Source: Aristolochia californica
Taxonomy: Eukaryota > Streptophyta > Magnoliopsida > Piperales > Aristolochiaceae
Reading direction: 5' to 3'
NCBI GenBank assembly: GCA_029961685.1
Contig: JARWKL010000012.1
Location: forward strand, 16,043,227 to 16,107,226
Length of the DNA: 64,000 nt
Shown: in pieces, positions 43,795 through 54,346 of the stretch
Position numbering within the stretch: the first letter of the stretch is position 1
Layout: every line of letters begins with the position of its first letter
Notes under the pieces: generated by a model
Told to the model about the DNA's origin: nothing
The model's input: the letters and a program-made list of their open reading frames with translations, nothing else
The model's database searches: none
Position numbers and translations under genes: made by a program

Positions 43795-44630
43795 GTAATC
43801 CGAAACCCTAATTTTTTTTTCAACTAATTTAGTTTTGTGTTTGAGTTAATTTAAATTTTTGTGCGTAATTTATCTTGATTGTGGCCAAATTAATTCCAAT
43901 AATATCACATTCATTGAAGCTGAGATACAAAACGTTCATTAATAAATAATACAGATTTGCTCACTTGTTTCCTGTGCATGAGAGTTGATAGCTCAACTGA
44001 CTGTTTAAGAACTTGACAACCCATCAAGCATGCTGTCAGTTCATGGCATATTTCTGGGACCATGCCCTTGCAGTTTCCTCATAACGGGTTCTTTAGATGC
44101 AGTGAGTTCCCCTCCCTACTTTTTCCCCTTGACTAACTCATTTCCATACAGTTTTCAAGAGAGTAAATTCTCTTGCAACTTTTCCTTTGCACTAACAATG
44201 CTCCTATTAGAGGGTGACACCCAGTTGGCCATACGCTGGGTAAGACCATGAACCCAAAACGAACCATCCAATATTAAGTGGTTCTACCCATTCGTTTGGT
44301 AAAATCATGAAACCAAAGCAAAACATCTGCATTTAGCTGTTCCACATTTCCCAATGCAAGTCTTGCCAATTTTTTTGCTAGTTATGAGATCTCCCACCAG
44401 CAGCTTGCTGCTAGATGCCATTCCTCTACAGTTTGATTCACTGTTACAGTTTCTGATGTGCTTTCTTTTATTCTCTTTGTTGTTCTCTTTTGTTAGGAAA
44501 AGCCTAGTAACTAGAATAACATAAGGTAATCCGAAACCCTAATTTTTTTTTCAACTAATTTAGTTTTGTGTTTGAGTTAATTTAAATTTTTGTGCGTAAT
44601 TTATGTTGATTGTGGCCAAATTAATTCCAA
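43792..44630 (+). repeat. 108-bp direct duplication around a 623-bp insert
   Basis: 43792-43899 and 44523-44630 are nearly identical (AAGGTAATCCGAAACCCTAA to AATTAATTCCAA). Between them lies 623 bp unrelated to other Harbinger parts, with an intron-like end (TTTTGTTAGG) but no recognised protein. This looks like templated duplication accompanying acquisition of foreign sequence. Confidence 0.8.
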
Positions 44631-44639
44631 CCCTGAAGA

Positions 44640-45937
44640 TTAATTTTGAAATGTGTTAGAATGTTGTTGAATATGTTTGAAGTGCTATGGAATGTTTATG
44701 TCATGTAGTGAGAAGATTTTGGAGTTATAAATATCCACCACATGGTCCAATTCAAACAAGGCTGAGTCGCCTACACGGGCGTCCATTAGCCAATGAAACC
44801 CGACCCCCATCAATGACGATGTACGGTTCGTAGTGACTGCGAAGTCATATGGGGCTCTACCAGGGGTGTTCGGTGAATTTGGACTTCATGAGTTTGTTTT
44901 TGCATTGTTCTAGTCATTTGCAATGAAATTAGTTCGATTACTTTTGAAATGTGTTAGAATGTTGTTGAATATGTTTGAAGTGCTATGGAATGTTTATGTC
45001 ATGTGGTGAGGAGATTTTGGAGTTATAAATATCCACCACATGGTCCAATTCAAACAAGGATGAGTCGCCTACACGGGCGTCCATTAGCCAACGAAACCCG
45101 ACCCCCATCAATGACGATGTACGGTTCGTAGTGACTGCGAAGTCATATGAGGCTCGACCAGGGGTGTTCGGTGAATTTGGACTTCATGAGTTTGTTTTTG
45201 CATTGTTCTAGTCATTTGCAATGAAATTAGTTAGATTACTTTTGAAATGTGTTAGAATGTTGTTGAATATGTTTGAAGTGCTATGGAATGTTTATGTCAT
45301 GTGGTGAGGAGATTTTGGAGTTATAAATATCCACCACATGGTCCAATTCAAACAAGGCTGAGTCGCCTACACGGGCATCCATTAGCCAACGAAACTCGAC
45401 CCCCATCAATGATGATGTACGGTTCGTAGTGACTGTGAAGTCATATGGGGCTCTACCAGGGGTGTTCGGTGAATTTGGACTTCATGAGTTTGTTTTTGCA
45501 TTGTTCTAGTCATTTGCAATGAAATTAGTTAGATTACTTTTGAAATGTGTTAGAATGTTGTTGAATATGTTTGCAGTGCTATGGAATGTTTATGTCATGT
45601 AGTGAGGAGATTTTGGAGTTATAAATATCCACCACATGGTCCAATTCAAACAAGGCTGAGTCGCCTACACGGGCGTCCATTAGCCAACAAAACCCGACCC
45701 CCATCAATGACGATGTATGGTTCGTAGTGACTGCGAAGTCATATGGGGCTCTACCAGGGGTGTTCGGTGAATTTGGACTTCATGAGTTTGTTTTTGCATT
45801 GTTCTAGTCATTTGCAATGAAATTAGTTAGATTACTTTTGAAATGTTTTAGAATGTGGTTGAATATGTTTGAAGTGCTATGGAATGTTTATGTCATGTGG
45901 TGAGGAGATTTTGGAGTTATAAATATCCACCACATGG
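44640..45937 (+). repeat. 298-bp tandem array, about 4.3 units
   Basis: Unit starts at 44745, 45043, 45341 and 45639 (block GTCCAATTCAAACAAGGCTG), an exact 298-bp period, with a partial unit before and the end at about 45937. Units differ at few positions. They contain GTGACTGCGAAGTCATATG and CTACCAGGGGTGTTCGG. The relative at 38704-38990 has one unit only and lacks a stretch around GTACGGTTCGTAGTGACTGC. Confidence 0.95.
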
Positions 45938-46047
45938 TATTTTGTTATTTGTTGGTTGTGTTTCTATGTGTCCCTAGTTACTACGACGAGTAATGGTTGT
46001 CTGATAAAAAAAATTTCTATGACGACCATCTCGGATTTAGATTATAA

Positions 46048-47028
46048 ATGGCTGGAAGAAGACAACAAACTCGATCATATGACATTTGGACCTTCGATGA
46101 TGACAACAAAATGCTCGATCTGTTGGTTGAGCAAGTCAATATGGGGAATAGGATGCCTAATGGGGTTTGGAAGCATGAAGTATATTTGGACTGTGTCAAT
46201 AGGTTCAATGAAGACACAGCTAATAAAAAAACTGTTGAGCAGCTCAAGAATCGAACAAGATCATGGAAGAAAACTTACCAAACAGTAACAAGTTGTCTCA
46301 ACACTAGTGGGTTCGGTTGGGATGCAACCACACATCGAGTTACTGCATGTCATTCTGTATGGCAAGACTATATCAAGGTCATTAAATTATGATTGACTGT
46401 AAAACATTTTGTATGTTTTCCGCATTACTAGAACTCTATGCCAAGTCGTCTAAATGATGTTTTATCCTTGTAGGAGCATAAAGAAGCTAAAAAGTACAGA
46501 CAACAAGGCTGCCCTCTTTATGACAAATTGGCTTTGGTAGTGGGAAACTCAATAGCCATGGGGAGAACAAGTCAAACTGACGAAGACATGTGTAATGATG
46601 TCCAACATCAGGAAGAAAATGAGCACGTGGATATGCTCGAGGATGTCGATTTAGGTAGAGAATCTCCTTCGCCATTCTTTACAGAAAATGAGTCGGCACC
46701 TGATCAGTCTCCAAGTACTAACCCGTCAAGTTCAAGTCGTCGTAGAAAGAGACCACAAATGGCCACTGATGATAGTATTATGTTCGCTGATACAATGACA
46801 AGAATTGCCACCCTACTGCAATCTCTACAAGCTAAAAATGATAAAGCCGCCGGAGAAAATTGGTATGAAGCACTCACAGAAATCCCGGACCTATCAGTAG
46901 AGATGAAGTTTCGCGCTCTTATATTGTTAGATACACCAATGAAGAAGGACATGTTTACGAAGCTGCCAGTGGAAGAGCGAATTAATTGGCTTAAATATTG
47001 TGCTGGTGAAATGGAGTCAATACTTTGA
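46048..47028 (+). CDS. Harbinger ORF1: MYB/SANT-like DNA-binding protein
   Basis: In PIF/Harbinger elements this protein helps the transposase bind DNA and enter the nucleus. Exon 1 is 46048-46377 and exon 2 is 46474-47028, with GT at 46378 and AG at 46472-46473. It begins MAGRRQQTRSYDIWTFDDDN. The trihelix/MYB-like domain spans about residues 10-110 with Trp residues in IWTFDDD, NGVWKHEVYL and TRSWKKTYQ. An acidic middle (DMLEDVDLGRESPSPFF), a basic stretch SSSRRRKRPQ that may be a nuclear localisation signal, and a conserved C-terminus ending EERINWLKYCAGEMESIL follow. Total about 295 residues. The same Myb-like family is widespread in plants (L10-interacting MYB type). No stops, so it is likely functional. 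Confidence 0.8.
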
Positions 47029-47340
47029 AGTACATTATGTATTTTGGGACGATTGTTTTGAAGTTTAATTATGTTTTTTTAATTATGACTTTATAAGACG
47101 TATCATTGATAGATTATGAATTTTATTATGGTTAAGATTTGGGTTTTCATGATTGTCGTGTTCTTATTGTGTGGATGAATGTTGTGGGTGTGTGATTGGA
47201 GATGATTTTATATAGGTGTGATTAAAAATAGGTTATGATTGAAGAACATGGTATGTTTTTGTGTTGATGATATTATGAAGAAACAGGAATTATTGTTGAA
47301 ATCGTTATTATGGTTGTGGTGATTGTATTTGCAGGTTTCC
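47029..47340 (+). other. Intergenic part of Harbinger with 3' splice site
   Basis: AT-rich, no gene. TTTGCAG at 47327-47333 just before the transposase ATG (47341) is a plausible 3' splice site of a 5' UTR intron. Confidence 0.45.
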
Positions 47341-48551
47341 ATGGAAGACGAAAATAGGAATACAATGATGATTTTATTGACATGTCTTATGTACATGATG
47401 GGAATATACTATATGAACCATAGGTCTAGACGTACATTACGTCCTCGTGGGATAGGTGGTCCGATTTATTTACAAAAGGCATTAGCGAAATCACCTGTTA
47501 AATTTCGAAAAGTTTACAGGATGAATCAAATTGTGTTTAAAAAAATGGCAGAGATACTTTATAGCAAAGGATTTTTATCACCTACAAAGACCATCTCAGT
47601 GGAAGAACAACTTGCATATTTTCTCTTAACTGTTGGTCAAGGACAAGCGTATAGTGTCACAGCAGAGATGTTTGATAGATCAAACTGGACTATAAGTAAG
47701 TATTTCAATAAGGTGTTGAATACTATTATCAAACTTCGGCCTGATTACATCAAACGGCCTTCAGAACGGACTCACTCGAAGATTTTAAACAATCCAATGT
47801 TTAATCCGTATTTTAAGGTAACATCACTTGACATATAATGAACAATTTTAGATTAATATTTAGAGTTACTTGTATTAATTGAAATGATATAATTAGGATT
47901 GTATTGGGGCTATTGATGGAACTCATATCAAAGCAAACATCCAACTTGAAGAACAACAAAGGTTCTGGAATAGAAAAGGCTATCTCTCACAAAATGTGAT
48001 GGCAGCATGTACATTTGATATGCAATTCACTTATGTACTTGTTGGATGGGAGGGATCAGCAGCTGATTCCCGTGTATTGAACGCATTGACTCGCCGAAAT
48101 AGAATTTGTGTACCTGAAGGTAAATAATATATTGTTATGTAGTATTTTTTTTTTTTTCAATTATCTTATGTAAAAAATATTTTGTATTGTAGGTAAATAT
48201 TATCTAGTCGATACTGGTTATGCAAATATGTCAGGATTTTTGGCTCCATATCGAGGAACTCGTTATCATCTACAAGAATTTGGAGACAACCTTCCTAGAA
48301 ATGATAAAGAGCTATTCAACCGAAGGCACTCATCTTTGAGAAATACTATTGAACGAACTTTTGGTGCTTTAAAAGCTCGATTCCAAATGTTGAAAGTTGC
48401 TCCTCCCTTTTCTTATAAGATCCAGATGAAAATTGTAATAGCTTGTTGCATATTACACAATTATATACGTAAAGAGGATTACAATGATATGTTTGAATTG
48501 GAAGATGATGATTCCGATGATGAAGTAGGTGGAGGAGGTGATGAGGTCTGA
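47341..48551 (+). CDS. Harbinger DDE transposase (HARBI1-like nuclease)
   Basis: Cuts and joins the element ends. Exons are 47341-47817, 47897-48119 and 48193-48551, with GT/AG borders and frames that join (NPYFK to DCIGAIDG; VPEG to KYYLVDTG). The start is ATG MEDENRNTMM, because upstream sequence looks like a splice acceptor. The N-terminal part includes FRKVYRMNQIVFKKMAEIL and VGQGQAYSVTAEMFDRS (helix-turn-helix-like). The DDE nuclease shows Asp in IGAIDGTHIK, Asp in YLVDTGYANM and Glu in RNTIERTFGALKARF, then the usual CCILHNYIR. The frame ends at TGA 48549 after GGGGDEV, but homologous text (SDDSDDSDD ... ARAVQFRDAIATSMWSD) continues in frame to TAG at 48716-48718. The relative at 40240 has Gln at that stop. 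So this copy has either a premature stop or a shortened tail. Confidence 0.85.
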
Positions 48552-48718
48552 TTAGCTGGTGAAAATTTGGATGGAGATAGCGATGATAGCGATGATAGCG
48601 ATGATCTTGGGGATGAAGGCAACCTATCAACAACAATGCGGAGGCGTCGTGCATTAGAATCCGCTAGAGCTGTACAATTTCGAGATGCCATAGCAACTAG
48701 CATGTGGAGTGATTATTA
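48552..48718 (+). pseudogene. Post-stop conserved tail of the transposase
   Basis: In-frame continuation with an acidic run and a terminal RAVQFRDAIA, SMW block, conserved in the copy at 40195-40415. Conservation suggests that it was translated until recently or is read through. Confidence 0.6.
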
Positions 48719-48889
48719 GTGGTTGTACTTTATTGCATTTGAACATGTATGTTGTCGTTCGTATCTACTAAACTAGTCAGTTGATGATGTTAAACGCACA
48801 AACTCTAATTATATTGGTTGTTGTCATTTTATACCTTTTTGTTTTAATTTTATTTATTAAGTATTTTTATACTATATAGTATGTTATTA

Positions 48890-49775
48890 AAAAATAATTT
48901 ATTTATTAATTATATTCATTTAAGTTATTTTTAACTGTTTTATGTAATTTAAATAATTTATTCTACTCACACGTAATTAGTTTAATAATTAATAATAAAA
49001 TGTAATTATTAATTGGTTTAATTATGCAATTGCTATAATTAATTAAACAATTTGGTTTATTTATTATATTCCCTTATGTTATTTTTAAATTTTTATTAAT
49101 TTTAAATAATTTATTCTAATCCCACGTAATTAGTATAATAATTTATAATAAAATGTAATCATTAATTGGTTTAATTATGAAATTGCTATAATTAATTAAA
49201 CAATTAGGTTTATTTATTATATTCCCTTATGTTATTTTTAAATTTTTATTAATTTTAAATAATTTATTCTAATTACACATAACTAGTATAATAATTTATA
49301 ATAAATTCTAATCATTAATTGGTTTAATTATGCAATTTCTATAATTAATTAAACACTTAGGTTTATTTATTATATTCCCTTATGTTATTTTTAAATTTTT
49401 ATTAATTTTAAATAATTTATTCTAATCCCACGTAATTATTATGTTAATTTATATTGAATTTTTATCATTAATTGGTTAATTATCCAATTGCTAAAATTAA
49501 TTAAACCATTATTTTTATTTATTATATTCCCTTATGCTATTTTGTAATTTTTAATAATTTTATATAATATATTCTAGTCACGTAATTAGTATATTAATTT
49601 ATAATGAATTATAATCGTTAATTGGTTAATTATCCAATTGCTATAATTAATTAAACCATTAGGTTTATTTATTATATTTTCTTATGTTATTTTTAATTTT
49701 TTTATTAATTTTATATAATTTTTTGTAGTCACACGTAATTATTATTTTAATTTATAATAAACTATAATCATTTAT
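48890..49775 (+). repeat. 153-bp AT-rich tandem array, about 5.7 units
   Basis: Motif ACGTAATTAG recurs at about 48971, 49124, 49277, 49430, 49580 and 49733, a period of 153 (one of 150). Each unit contains GCTATAATTAATTAAAC and TTTATTATATTCCCTTATG. It lies in the 3' part of the Harbinger element, downstream of the transposase. Confidence 0.9.
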
Positions 49776-49951
49776 CTAGAAAAGGACACTGAAATCTGTT
49801 TTCCAAGCACTAACACTGGAATCTGTTTTCCAGCCACTTCAACTGGCCTGGACTAACACCCAAACATGACTTGAAGTGGAAACAATTCATCTCACTTCAA
49901 TTCAATTTTCTACTTCATTTCCACTTCATTGTGGACTAACCCCCCTTTACT

Positions 49952-51370
49952 ACTCCCTACTTTCATCTGGTTTCGACCTTTCGACCCACATAAAGACTTA
50001 AAATACACTCTAAGTTATGAACAAGAGAAACTTTCACACTGAGAACAAGATTTAAGTACAATGATTTAAGTAAATGGCTCATTTGTAAAAGAAACTATTC
50101 ACAAAATATTTCTCATGTACAAAAATATCATTTTTATAAAATATTTTATATTTATTTTCCTCAATTTTTACTTAAATTATATTTTTAATTCATTTTAAAA
50201 TTTTAAATATATATTTTAATTTTTTCCTTCACTCTTCTCCTCTTCTTGCTATTTGTTACCTATTCCTTTTGTCGTTCAACTCTTATATATTTTTCTTTTC
50301 CTTTTTCCCTCTCCTCCATTTTTTTTCATTTTCCTTTTTTTCCTTATTCTCCCATTTTTTCTTTTTTCCCCTTTTTTCTTTATTTTTTTATAAAATAGTT
50401 TATACTTATTTTCCTCATTTTTCACTTTAATTATATATTTAAATTCATTTTAAAATTTTAAATATATAATTTAATTTTTTAATTTTTTCCTTCACTCTTC
50501 TCCTCTTTCTGATATTTGTTTCCTTTTTCCTTTTGTCTTTCAACTCTTATTTATTTTTCTTTTATTTTTTCTCTCTCCACCTTTTTTCATTTTCCTTTTT
50601 TCCTTTTTTATTCCCTTATTTTTTTATATTTTTAAAAAATATTTTATACTTATTTCCTCATTTTCAGTTTAATTATAATTTAAATTCATTTAAAAAATTA
50701 AAATTAAATTTTAATTTTTTTTCCTTCTCTCTTCTCCTCTTCTTGCTATTTGTTTCCTTTTCCTTTTGTCTTTCAACTCTTATTTATTATTCTTTTCCTT
50801 TTTCCTTGTCCTTCATTTTTTCAATTTCCATTTTTCCTTTTTTCCCTTATTTTTTACTTATATTTTTATAAAATAGTTTATATTTATTTTCCTCATTTTT
50901 CACTTTAATTATAATTTTAATTCATTATAAATTTTAAATATATATTTATTTTTTAATTTTTTCATTCACTCTTCTTCTCTTCTTGCTATTTGTTTCTTTT
51001 TCCTTGTCTTTAAAATCTTATTTCTTTTTCTTTTCCTTTTTTTTATTTTCCTTTTTTCCTTTTTGTCTTCTCTTATTTTTTTCTTTATATTTTTATAAGT
51101 TTATATTTATTTCCTCATTTTTCACATTAATTATAATTTTAATTCATTTTAAAATTTTAGATATATATTTTATTTTTTATTTTTTCCTTCACTCTTTTCT
51201 TCTTGCTATTTGTTTCTTTTTCATTTTGTCCTTCAACTCTTATTTATTTTTATTTTCCTTTTTCCCTCTCCATCATTTTTTTCATTTTCCTTTTTTTCCT
51301 TAATCTCCTTTTTTTTCCTTTTTTTTTTCTTTATTCCCTTCATTTTCATTTTTTTTTTCATCCTCTCTTC
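49952..51370 (+). repeat. Pyrimidine-rich degenerate tandem repeats
   Basis: 49952-50160 is AT-rich spacer. From about 50200, a unit of 225-260 bp repeats five times, marked by TTTTCCTTCACTCTTCTCCT and TTCTTGCTATTTGTTTCC at about 50224, 50487, 50718, 50960 and 51182. Each unit has a T/C-rich half and an AT half (TTTATAAAATAGTTTATA). The Phe/Ser/Leu-rich open frames here are compositional. Confidence 0.75.
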
Positions 51371-51384
51371 TCTAGAGGTTTATT

Positions 51385-51437
51385 AGTCCCACATAGGTAA
51401 AAATAAGAGAATGACATGAGAGGAAGGCTTATAAAAG
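51385..51437 (+). promoter_or_regulatory. Plant snRNA-type promoter (USE and TATA)
   Basis: GTCCCACATAG at 51386-51396 matches the plant upstream sequence element RTCCCACATCG at 10 of 11 positions. CTTATAAAAG follows at 51428-51437, about 32 bp downstream, the spacing known for Pol II snRNA genes (Pol III U6-type genes have about 23-26 bp). RNA start is expected about 30 bp after the TATA box, exactly where U1-like sequence begins. Confidence 0.6.
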
Positions 51438-51462
51438 CCTAGCTAGAAGGCAGGCAAAATGT

Positions 51463-51560
51463 GCTTTACCTGGATGGGGTGAATCGGTGATGAGTTTCGA
51501 CTCTACAAGTCGAAACTCGGAGACATCCCCTCTCATTCCCATCTCCTGCCTACCGGGTCT
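51463..51560 (+). ncRNA. U1 snRNA-like gene or pseudogene
   Basis: The first about 36 nt (CTTTACCTGGATGGGGTGAA, then TCGGTGATGA) resemble the 5' end of plant U1 snRNA, including the ACTTACCTGG 5'-splice-site-pairing segment (one T inserted) and GGGGTCAA. Beyond this it departs from U1: a perfect 11-bp hairpin (GAGTTTCGACT, loop, AGTCGAAACTC at about 51493-51519) enclosed by GGATG/CATCC pairing. No Sm site or later U1 loops are evident. It is either a truncated U1 copy or a different structured small RNA driven by an snRNA promoter. The 3' end is a guess. Confidence 0.45.
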
Positions 51561-51663
51561 CGTTAAGTTAACGAGTCGGCTCGCAAATTTTTGAACCGAA
51601 CCATGGTTCGATTGAGCTCAGCTCGAGTGGCTCGCGAACTGGCTCGTTTCGATGCCACCTCTA
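51560..51663 (+). repeat. hAT-type end sequence
   Basis: Contains the GAACCGAACCATGG, GAGCTCAGCTCGAG and GGCTCGTTTCGATGCCACC wording of the hAT-like ends seen at 16548-18278, ending GCCACCTCTA. TAGAGGT at 51373 could be the opposite end, but no target duplication is visible. Confidence 0.4.
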
Positions 51664-52480
51664 ATTGACGGTTCAAAATAGGGGACAACCAAGATGAGAT
51701 GAGAAAGGTTAGGGCTAGAGAGAGGGGTGGAGATTGAGATGATAAAAATTTAGGGTTAGGTTGTGAGAGAGGGCGGTTAGAGAACCGAGAGGGACAACAG
51801 GTGGGAAAATAGAGAAAAGAGGGACACGAAAAGAAGCCAATTGAAGCAGAGAGGAAGAATAGCCGAGGAGGAATGAGGACGTAGAGGAGAACCGTCGACC
51901 ATAGAGTAGAGAGCGAGGCATGTAAGAGGAAAGCGGAGAGCAAGACTCTATAAGTCTTCAATTATTTACTTATCTCTTATTTGTAAGTTCTTTTTCTTAG
52001 TAACAATCTTCAAGGTTGTTTTGCTTCGGGTCTTGACATGGTGACTTGATTTATCATTCTCGTTGCTTGAGCTTTGCCATAGACCGTAAAATGTAGGAGT
52101 TGTAAGACTTTGTGTCTAATCACACAGATAACACCGTTAGTGGTGCAATTTCAAACAAACCCATTTGTTATCATGAAAATACTGGAGACCAACATGATTT
52201 TTCCATAGGTATTACAAGTTTGCTTGTTGTGCTTAGCATTCAATGGTGCTAAGCGGATGATTCCCCGAATGGATGCTTCTAGAGAGGAATCTCTCTTGTT
52301 GAGTCGAAATATGTTGCTAATCCTTTCGGCCAATGTACTTTGTGTGCTTCCCTTTTTATATGTGTCATTTGGATGATTTTTTGACAAACAAATAAATATA
52401 TTGCTAAAAAATATTTTTAGGGATCTTCATTTTCAAGGCCTACTTAATACACATAATTAGTAACTTAATTACTTTTTTTC
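51664..52480. other. Unassigned sequence, no confident gene
   Basis: Purine-rich on the plus strand to about 51940 (GAGAGGG-like, leader style), then ordinary AT-rich DNA. A minus-strand frame at 52151-52387 (ERISNIFRLNKRDSSLEASI) reads like a protein but I cannot name it and see no start context or neighbours that help. Confidence 0.25.
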
Positions 52481-52862
52481 ACCAAAATCATCTCAATGAA
52501 GATCTTGAGACCAACACTTGGATCAATAGAGATACAATGTTCAAACAAAGTTTAAAGATAGGAGCTCAAATAAATAAGAAGTGTACAAGCAAACCAAAAT
52601 GATCAATTAGGGCAAAGCAATAGAAGGATTGGAACAAAATGAAGTATCAACAAAATGTTCAAACAAAAACTCATCAAAAGCATACCACACACCAAATAAA
52701 AAATGTTTGATCAAATCAATACTCAAGAATAGAGGGTTTGAACAAAATAACAAAGTTCAAAAAAGATAAAGGTTGGACAAAAATAAGAAAAACAATGAAT
52801 GTTCAAACAAAGAGTCACCATTCAAATGACATTGGATTGACAAAAATATCACTAGTAGAAGA
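52480..52862 (+). repeat. Dispersed AC-rich repeat, second copy
   Basis: Its last 175 bp (52686-52862) match 22213-22388. The earlier part repeats AATGTTCAAACAAA-like phrases internally. Non-coding. Confidence 0.5.
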
Positions 52863-53282
52863 ATATATTATATGTTCCTCCTTGTTAAAACTTTGGCAAA
52901 ACTAGAGAAAGTTACTGCTCAAACAACAACATCACCTTTCAAATATTGTTGTCCAAACTCTCATACAAGAAGATTTAGAGATTTGGTAAGGCCAAGTCAG
53001 TCTCCAAAATATGTAGGCAAGTTATGTATGTATTTAACAACTCAAGAAGAACTGTAAATATTTTTCTCATGACTTTAACTAAGTTTTCATTGAGTTTAGC
53101 TAAAGGACAAAGCCTTCTTTTCTGCTTGAGAATTATTCGACTACGCTTCGAGGTAGAAAACAAAATGGAGTTGTGCTCTACCCTGCTGAAGCAGCCTTGG
53201 AGCCGGGTACGACAACGAAGTTTGTAGTAGGCTGGTGTATGTTCTACAGGGGCATGGAACATGAGCCATTCATTTCCGAGGA

Positions 53283-53600
53283 CTAAATCAGGTCATGTGT
53301 TACTTGAAGGGGTACTTCAAGTGTTTTCCATAAAGTTGTGGGAAGTAAATTTTGTTTGGCTAGGCAATATGAACTTCTAGTATCTACTAGAGCGTGTTTA
53401 TGGAATTTTATATATCCGGGTAGCTTAAGCATGACCGTGATATATGAATTTCTAGAAGTTACATGCTTTGCATTTATGCGGATACTCATTCAGAGAAGGT
53501 GCCTGAAGAATCCAACATATTTTCTGAGTTCTCCGAGGTGGATGACTCAGTATCAAAATGAAGTTCATAGACTTCATCGTCCGACTGGATTCCATCATGA
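53283..53600 (-). pseudogene. Pararetroviral aspartic protease region, damaged
   Basis: Contains ALVDTRSSYCLAKQNLLP near 53390, the position of the viral protease active site where DTG (Asp-Thr-Gly) is expected; Gly is replaced by Arg, so the enzyme would be inactive. It follows the coat-protein zinc finger, as in Caulimoviridae. Confidence 0.6.
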
Positions 53601-54250
53601 TGGATGATTTCCAATCCTTTTTCTTTGGCTAGTATCATGTATGTATTATACTGCCATTTTTTCTTTTCATTTGGACAATCGCAAGCGAAATGTCCTTCTT
53701 TCTGGCATATCCAGCATTTGCATTTGCTTGGGGGTTTTCCCTTTGGGCAGTATATATTTGACCCTATACTGGATGTGGACGGGCCAGAGTTTGTTCTTTT
53801 TCTAAAGTATCTCTTTCAGGGAGTATACTTAGTTTTTGAGCTTTTTTGTATCCAAAATTTTTTAGGATATTTTCTTTGCTTATGAGGGTTGGTTTTACAA
53901 CCATAAGCTTCTGCATTTTTGTTGTGGTTAGAACAACATAATGTTTGTTTATGTGCCTTACAACTTTTCTTTTGTAGTTTTTGGGCTTCACAAAGATTTT
54001 CCAACATGTCTTGTACAAACTTGTGTCTTCTTCCTAGAGTATCAAAGTTTAGGAAAGTATCCATGGTTAAAGTACCATATTCTAGGTTATTTTGCCAATA
54101 TTTTATAATGTAGTCTTTTTCAGCTACATTTGCAAAAGGTTCTGGCAATTTTGAATAAAAGATGGACAGGTAAGTTTTTGATCATCTTTTTGTAGTTTGT
54201 AGAAGTAACTTGCAAATTCGCAATAGTACTTCTCATAAAAAAAATGTTAC
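53600..54250 (-). pseudogene. Pararetroviral coat protein C-half with zinc finger
   Basis: The finger KCKCWICQKEGHFACDC (about 53672-53727) has the CxCx2Cx4Hx4C spacing characteristic of caulimovirid coat proteins, with the extra upstream Cys that retrotransposon gag knuckles lack. Before it lie a Lys-rich stretch and helical text (LPEPFANVAEKDYIIKYW near 54130). Stops interrupt it. Confidence 0.7.
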
Positions 54251-54346
54251 ATATTTGTAACTTGTTTAATTTTTTAAGAGTTCTAAAAGTTTTCCTTGTT
54301 TAGTACTCTCATTGTGAGCTTCTAGGGTTGCAAGTATTCCTAGAAA

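Larger units (their letters stand above)
43086..49945 (+). mobile_element. Autonomous PIF/Harbinger transposon
   Basis: 6.86 kb with terminal inverted repeats of about 26 bp starting GGGGGGTTAGTCCACAATGA on both ends. Flanking 3-bp repeats are ambiguous because of the G/C runs (CTT is possible). It carries a CT-rich non-coding exon, a tandem array in intron 1, a MYB/SANT-like ORF (46048-47028), a DDE transposase in three exons (47341-48551), and a second array near the 3' end. The two-gene plan is that of PIF/Pong/Harbinger elements. It is probably recent, since both genes are almost intact. Confidence 0.85.

Noticed and set aside
43393..43811. Long Ser/Leu-rich and Arg/Glu-rich open frames on both strands
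   Set aside because: Same CT-rich exon in the autonomous element. Both strands are open, which is a composition effect.
46017..46247. Minus-strand frame opposite Harbinger ORF1
   Set aside because: Shadow of the plus-strand MYB/SANT-like exon, which has a good start and splice sites.
50533..51400. Phe-rich open frames that look like membrane proteins
   Set aside because: They follow the degenerate T/C-rich tandem repeats, and the apparent hydrophobic segments are translations of TTTTTC runs.
51563..51961. 132-codon minus-strand open frame
   Set aside because: Antisense of a purine-rich leader-like stretch, beginning inside a hAT-type repeat end; no domain.
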